DNA of 25,277 bases from DAOMNN01 sp050486545 (GTDB taxonomy: Bacteria > Pseudomonadota > Gammaproteobacteria > Burkholderiales > Rhodocyclaceae): positions 1 through 25,277 of the forward strand of contig JBJHDM010000047.1 of NCBI GenBank assembly GCA_050486545.1, read 5' to 3'. Positions 23,207-25,277 of this stretch are shown here, piece after piece. Made by a program: the position numbers and the translations under genes. Numbering within the stretch: the stretch's first letter is position 1; every line of letters begins with the position of its first letter. A model generated the notes under the pieces. The model saw only the letters and a program-made list of their open reading frames with translations, was not told the DNA's origin and did no database searches.

Positions 23207-24220
23207 TCAAGTGCCGATGGCAGTCGCCCGGACGCACTCCCGAACCAGCGCTGGACCCCGGTAGATCAATCCGCTGTAGAGTTGTACCAGCGTGGCGCCG
23301 GCATCGAGCTTGGCCCGCGCATCGCTGCCGCCAAGAACTCCGCCCGCTGCGATGATCGGAAGCTCGCCCGCAAGGGTCTGCGCAAGCTGTCGAACGACGG
23401 CCGTGGAAGCCTCGAATACCGGCGCGCCGGAGAGGCCGCCCTGTTCGTCGCCGTGGCGGACGCCACGGACCTTGTCGCGTGCGATCGTGGTATTGGTGGC
23501 GATGACGGCATCGATACGGTGGCGTCGCAGTGCGTCGCCGATGGTGGTGATCTGGGTGGAATCGAGGTCCGGTGCGATCTTCAGCGCGAGCGGCACGTAG
23601 CGCCCATGCCGCTGGGAGAGTTCCTGCTGGCGCAGCTTCAGCGCGCCGAGCAGCGCGTCGAGTTCGGATTCGCCCTGCAGCGCGCGAAGGTTCTGCGTGT
23701 TGGGAGAGGAGATGTTGACCGTCACGTAGCTTGCCAGCGCATAGACCTTGTCGAGGCAGGCGAGGTAGTCGTCCGCGGCGCGCTCGATCGGCGTGTCGAA
23801 GTTCTTGCCGATGTTGATGCCGAGAATGCCCCGGTAGCGGCTCTCCGAGACGTTCGCGATCAGGGCGTCCACTCCGTGGTTGTTGAAGCCCATGCGGTTG
23901 ATGATGGCGCGTGCCTCCGGCAGCCGGAACAGCCGTGGGCGGGGGTTGCCGGGCTGGGCGCGCGGGGTCACGGTGCCGACCTCGAGAAAGCCGAAACCGA
24001 GCCGTGCCAGGCCGTCGATGGCTTCGCCGTTCTTGTCGAGCCCCGCGGCGAGGCCGATGCGGTTCGGAAAGTCCAGCCCCATCACGGTGACTGGCGGTGC
24101 CGGTTCGGCGTGGCCCGTGGGCAGAAGCTTCCCGAGCGCGCGCAGCGAAGCGAGTGTCAGTTCGTGGGCGGTTTCGGCGTCGAGGGAAAAGAGGACGGGA
24201 CGGGCGAGGCGATAGAGCAT
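23207..24220 (-). CDS. pyrD: Dihydroorotate dehydrogenase (quinone), class 2
   Basis: A 337-residue membrane-associated flavoenzyme of pyrimidine synthesis that oxidises dihydroorotate to orotate and passes electrons to quinone. The N-terminal helix (YRLARPVLFSLDAETAHELT) is the quinone-tunnel and membrane-binding element that defines class 2. GLAAGLDKNGEAIDGL, INRMGFNNHG and NISSPNTQNLR follow, the last with the catalytic Ser of class 2 enzymes. LKIAPDL, ATNTT and AAGGVLGGSDA are the FMN/substrate-binding strands, with LYSGLIYRGP at the end. Length matches E. coli PyrD (336). It is separated from bpt by 74 bases and from rnfA by 114 bases; the latter gap holds the rnfA promoter. Confidence 0.97.
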   Translation of the reverse strand: MLYRLARPVLFSLDAETAHELTLASLRALGKLLPTGHAEPAPPVTVMGLDFPNRIGLAAGLDKNGEAIDGLARLGFGFLEVGTVTPRAQPGNPRPRLFRLPEARAIINRMGFNNHGVDALIANVSESRYRGILGINIGKNFDTPIERAADDYLACLDKVYALASYVTVNISSPNTQNLRALQGESELDALLGALKLRQQELSQRHGRYVPLALKIAPDLDSTQITTIGDALRRHRIDAVIATNTTIARDKVRGVRHGDEQGGLSGAPVFEASTAVVRQLAQTLAGELPIIAAGGVLGGSDARAKLDAGATLVQLYSGLIYRGPALVRECVRATAIGT

Positions 24221-24294
24221 GGTTTCGGTCGAAGAAGAGGATCGGGATCTTGTCCAAGGCACGACGGGCGTGCCGGCCAACGGAGGCCCGGCCG

Positions 24295-25029
24295 CTATTC
24301 GGCCGCCGCGGCGTCGGGCAACGGCCGCCATTGTCCCCTGATTCGCCCTTCGAGTGGCTGGAATCGGATCTTGTAGGCCATTTTCCGGCTGGCCCCGATC
24401 CAGTAGCCGAGATACAGGTACGGCAACCGCATCCTCCGGCAGGCCTCGATCTGCCACAGGACGCCGTAGGTGCCGTAGCTTGCTCCGGCCACATCGGGAT
24501 CGAAATACGTATAGACGCTCGACAGCCCGTCGACGAGCCGGTCGACGACGCTGACCATTCGCAACACGCCGTTCTCGCGGAACTCGATCAGGCGTGTATC
24601 GACGTGGCTCTGCAACAGGAAGTGGGTGTACTGCTCCCGGTTGTCGAGGTCCATGCCGCCGCCGGCATGCCGCGAGCGCTGGTAGCGCTGGTACAGGTCG
24701 TAATGCTCCTCGGAAAACATCAGCGGGTGCTCGAGGGCGGTGAGCCCGGCGTGTCTTTTCCAGCTTCGGCGCAGGCTGCGGTCACGCTCCGCTTCGTCGA
24801 CCCGGACGCGTACCGGCACGCAGGCGCGGCAATTGTCGCAGTAGGGGCGGTAGGTGAAGACGCCGCTGCGACGAAAGCCGTTGCGGACCAGTTCGCTGTA
24901 GATCGGAGGGTCGATCAGGTGACCCGGTGTGGCGACCTGCGAACGGGCCGTCTGGCCGGGCAGGTAGGAACATGCGTACGGCGCCGTCGCATAGAACTGG
25001 AGAAGTGCGTACGGGTAGTCGTTCTGCAT
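24295..25029 (-). CDS. bpt: Aspartate/glutamate leucyltransferase (N-end rule)
   Basis: A 244-residue aminoacyl-tRNA-protein transferase that adds Leu from Leu-tRNA to proteins with N-terminal Asp or Glu, marking them for ClpS/ClpAP degradation. The N-terminal block CSYLPGQTARSQ contains C20, and the Cys cluster CDNCRACVPVRV has C64, C67 and C70. SSVYTYFDPD and LGYWIGASRKMAYKIRFQPL are the C-terminal GNAT-like core blocks. ATG at 25029 was chosen because homology begins at LQFYATAPYACSYLPG and GGAGGAA lies about 11 bases upstream; the open frame continues further up but overlaps aat. It lies 25 bases after aat, a standard pairing. Confidence 0.94.
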   Translation of the reverse strand: MQNDYPYALLQFYATAPYACSYLPGQTARSQVATPGHLIDPPIYSELVRNGFRRSGVFTYRPYCDNCRACVPVRVRVDEAERDRSLRRSWKRHAGLTALEHPLMFSEEHYDLYQRYQRSRHAGGGMDLDNREQYTHFLLQSHVDTRLIEFRENGVLRMVSVVDRLVDGLSSVYTYFDPDVAGASYGTYGVLWQIEACRRMRLPYLYLGYWIGASRKMAYKIRFQPLEGRIRGQWRPLPDAAAAE

Positions 25030-25054
25030 GGAATCGAATTCCTCCGGCAGGCGC

Positions 25055-25277
25055 TCAGAACGCGAAGGCGCCGCCCGCATCGGCGGGCCAGCGGCCCGGG
25101 GGAGCGCCTTCACGAGCCGCTCGGGCGACTCGCGCGCAGAATTCCGCGCGTGAAATCTCCTCTGCGCCGAGCGACAACAGGTGGCTGGTCGTCATCTGGC
25201 AATCTATCACGTCGAAATTTCTCGATTCAAGATAGCGCGTCAGGTATGCCAGTGCCACTTTCGATGCATCGGTCTCG
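25055..25277 (-). CDS. aat: Leucyl/phenylalanyl-tRNA-protein transferase (partial, C-terminal part)
   Basis: The last 73 residues of an open frame that runs off the right edge. SKVALAYLTRYLESRNFDVI, DCQMTTSHLLSLGAEEISR and AEFCARV match the C-terminal end of Aat, the enzyme that attaches Leu or Phe to proteins with N-terminal Arg or Lys. The N-terminal catalytic portion lies beyond the window. With bpt directly downstream it forms the bacterial N-end-rule tagging pair. Confidence 0.93.
   Translation of the reverse strand, partial: ETDASKVALAYLTRYLESRNFDVIDCQMTTSHLLSLGAEEISRAEFCARVARAAREGAPPGRWPADAGGAFAF

Noticed and set aside
24258..24274. GGCACG/CGTGCC hairpin between bpt and pyrD as a terminator
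   Set aside because: The stem is only 6 bp and no T-run follows on the minus strand, so read-through into pyrD is more likely.
22409..24494. Very long open frames on both strands across rnfA and pyrD
   Set aside because: rnfA and pyrD are unmistakable by motif and occupy one frame each. The others give His/Arg/Pro-rich translations with no domain.
1..25277. CRISPR arrays, tRNA or rRNA genes, insertion sequences, phage genes
   Set aside because: I found no regularly spaced repeats, cloverleaf arms with a CCA-type end, transposase motifs or integrase. A covariance-model scan for tRNA would be needed to exclude short RNAs fully.

Overview
The window is GC-rich (visibly over 60%), densely coded bacterial chromosome. 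It carries an rnfABCDGE-nth operon followed by a DUF1841 gene, an aat-bpt-pyrD block, small c-type cytochromes and a LemA/M48 pair. This combination points to Betaproteobacteria (Rhodocyclales-like) or, less likely, Gammaproteobacteria. The assignment is an inference from gene content; no rRNA is present to confirm it.

Layout. Bases 1-157 hold the end of an unrecognised gene and its rho-independent terminator. Bases 376-8683 form a tightly packed seven-gene plus-strand operon: a GT2, a GT4-like, a GT32, an ABC half-transporter of the lipid-linked-oligosaccharide flippase type, then three more GT4 enzymes. Intergenic spacing ranges from a 4-base overlap to about 10 bases. It reads as a self-contained pathway that builds a short glycan on a membrane carrier and flips it outward. 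No polymerase, ligase, oligosaccharyltransferase or sugar-nucleotide gene is visible here. Bases 8694-11041 hold a ClC-type chloride/proton antiporter and a divergent MarR regulator, with two inverted repeats between them. Bases 11055-13114 (minus) are a MoxR AAA+ ATPase and a CoxE-like VWA protein. Diverging from them, two small periplasmic monohaem cytochromes c lie at 13290-13942. A repeat-rich convergent gap (13943-14172) separates these from the minus-strand genes beyond.

Bases 14173-17141 (minus) are DUF1841, LemA and a membrane M48 metalloprotease with a TerB-like tail. Bases 17153-23092 (minus) are rnfA-B-C-D-G-E and nth, served by a good sigma-70 promoter in front of rnfA. Bases 23207-25277 (minus) are aat (cut by the window edge), bpt and pyrD.

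Most genes belong to known families. The points most worth a second look are the self-contained glycan/flippase operon, the inverted repeat that exactly brackets the rnfA -10 box, the perfect 11-bp inverted repeat between clc and marR, and the dispersed-repeat-like hairpins after the cytochromes. I saw no CRISPR array, tRNA, rRNA, insertion sequence or clear phage feature.
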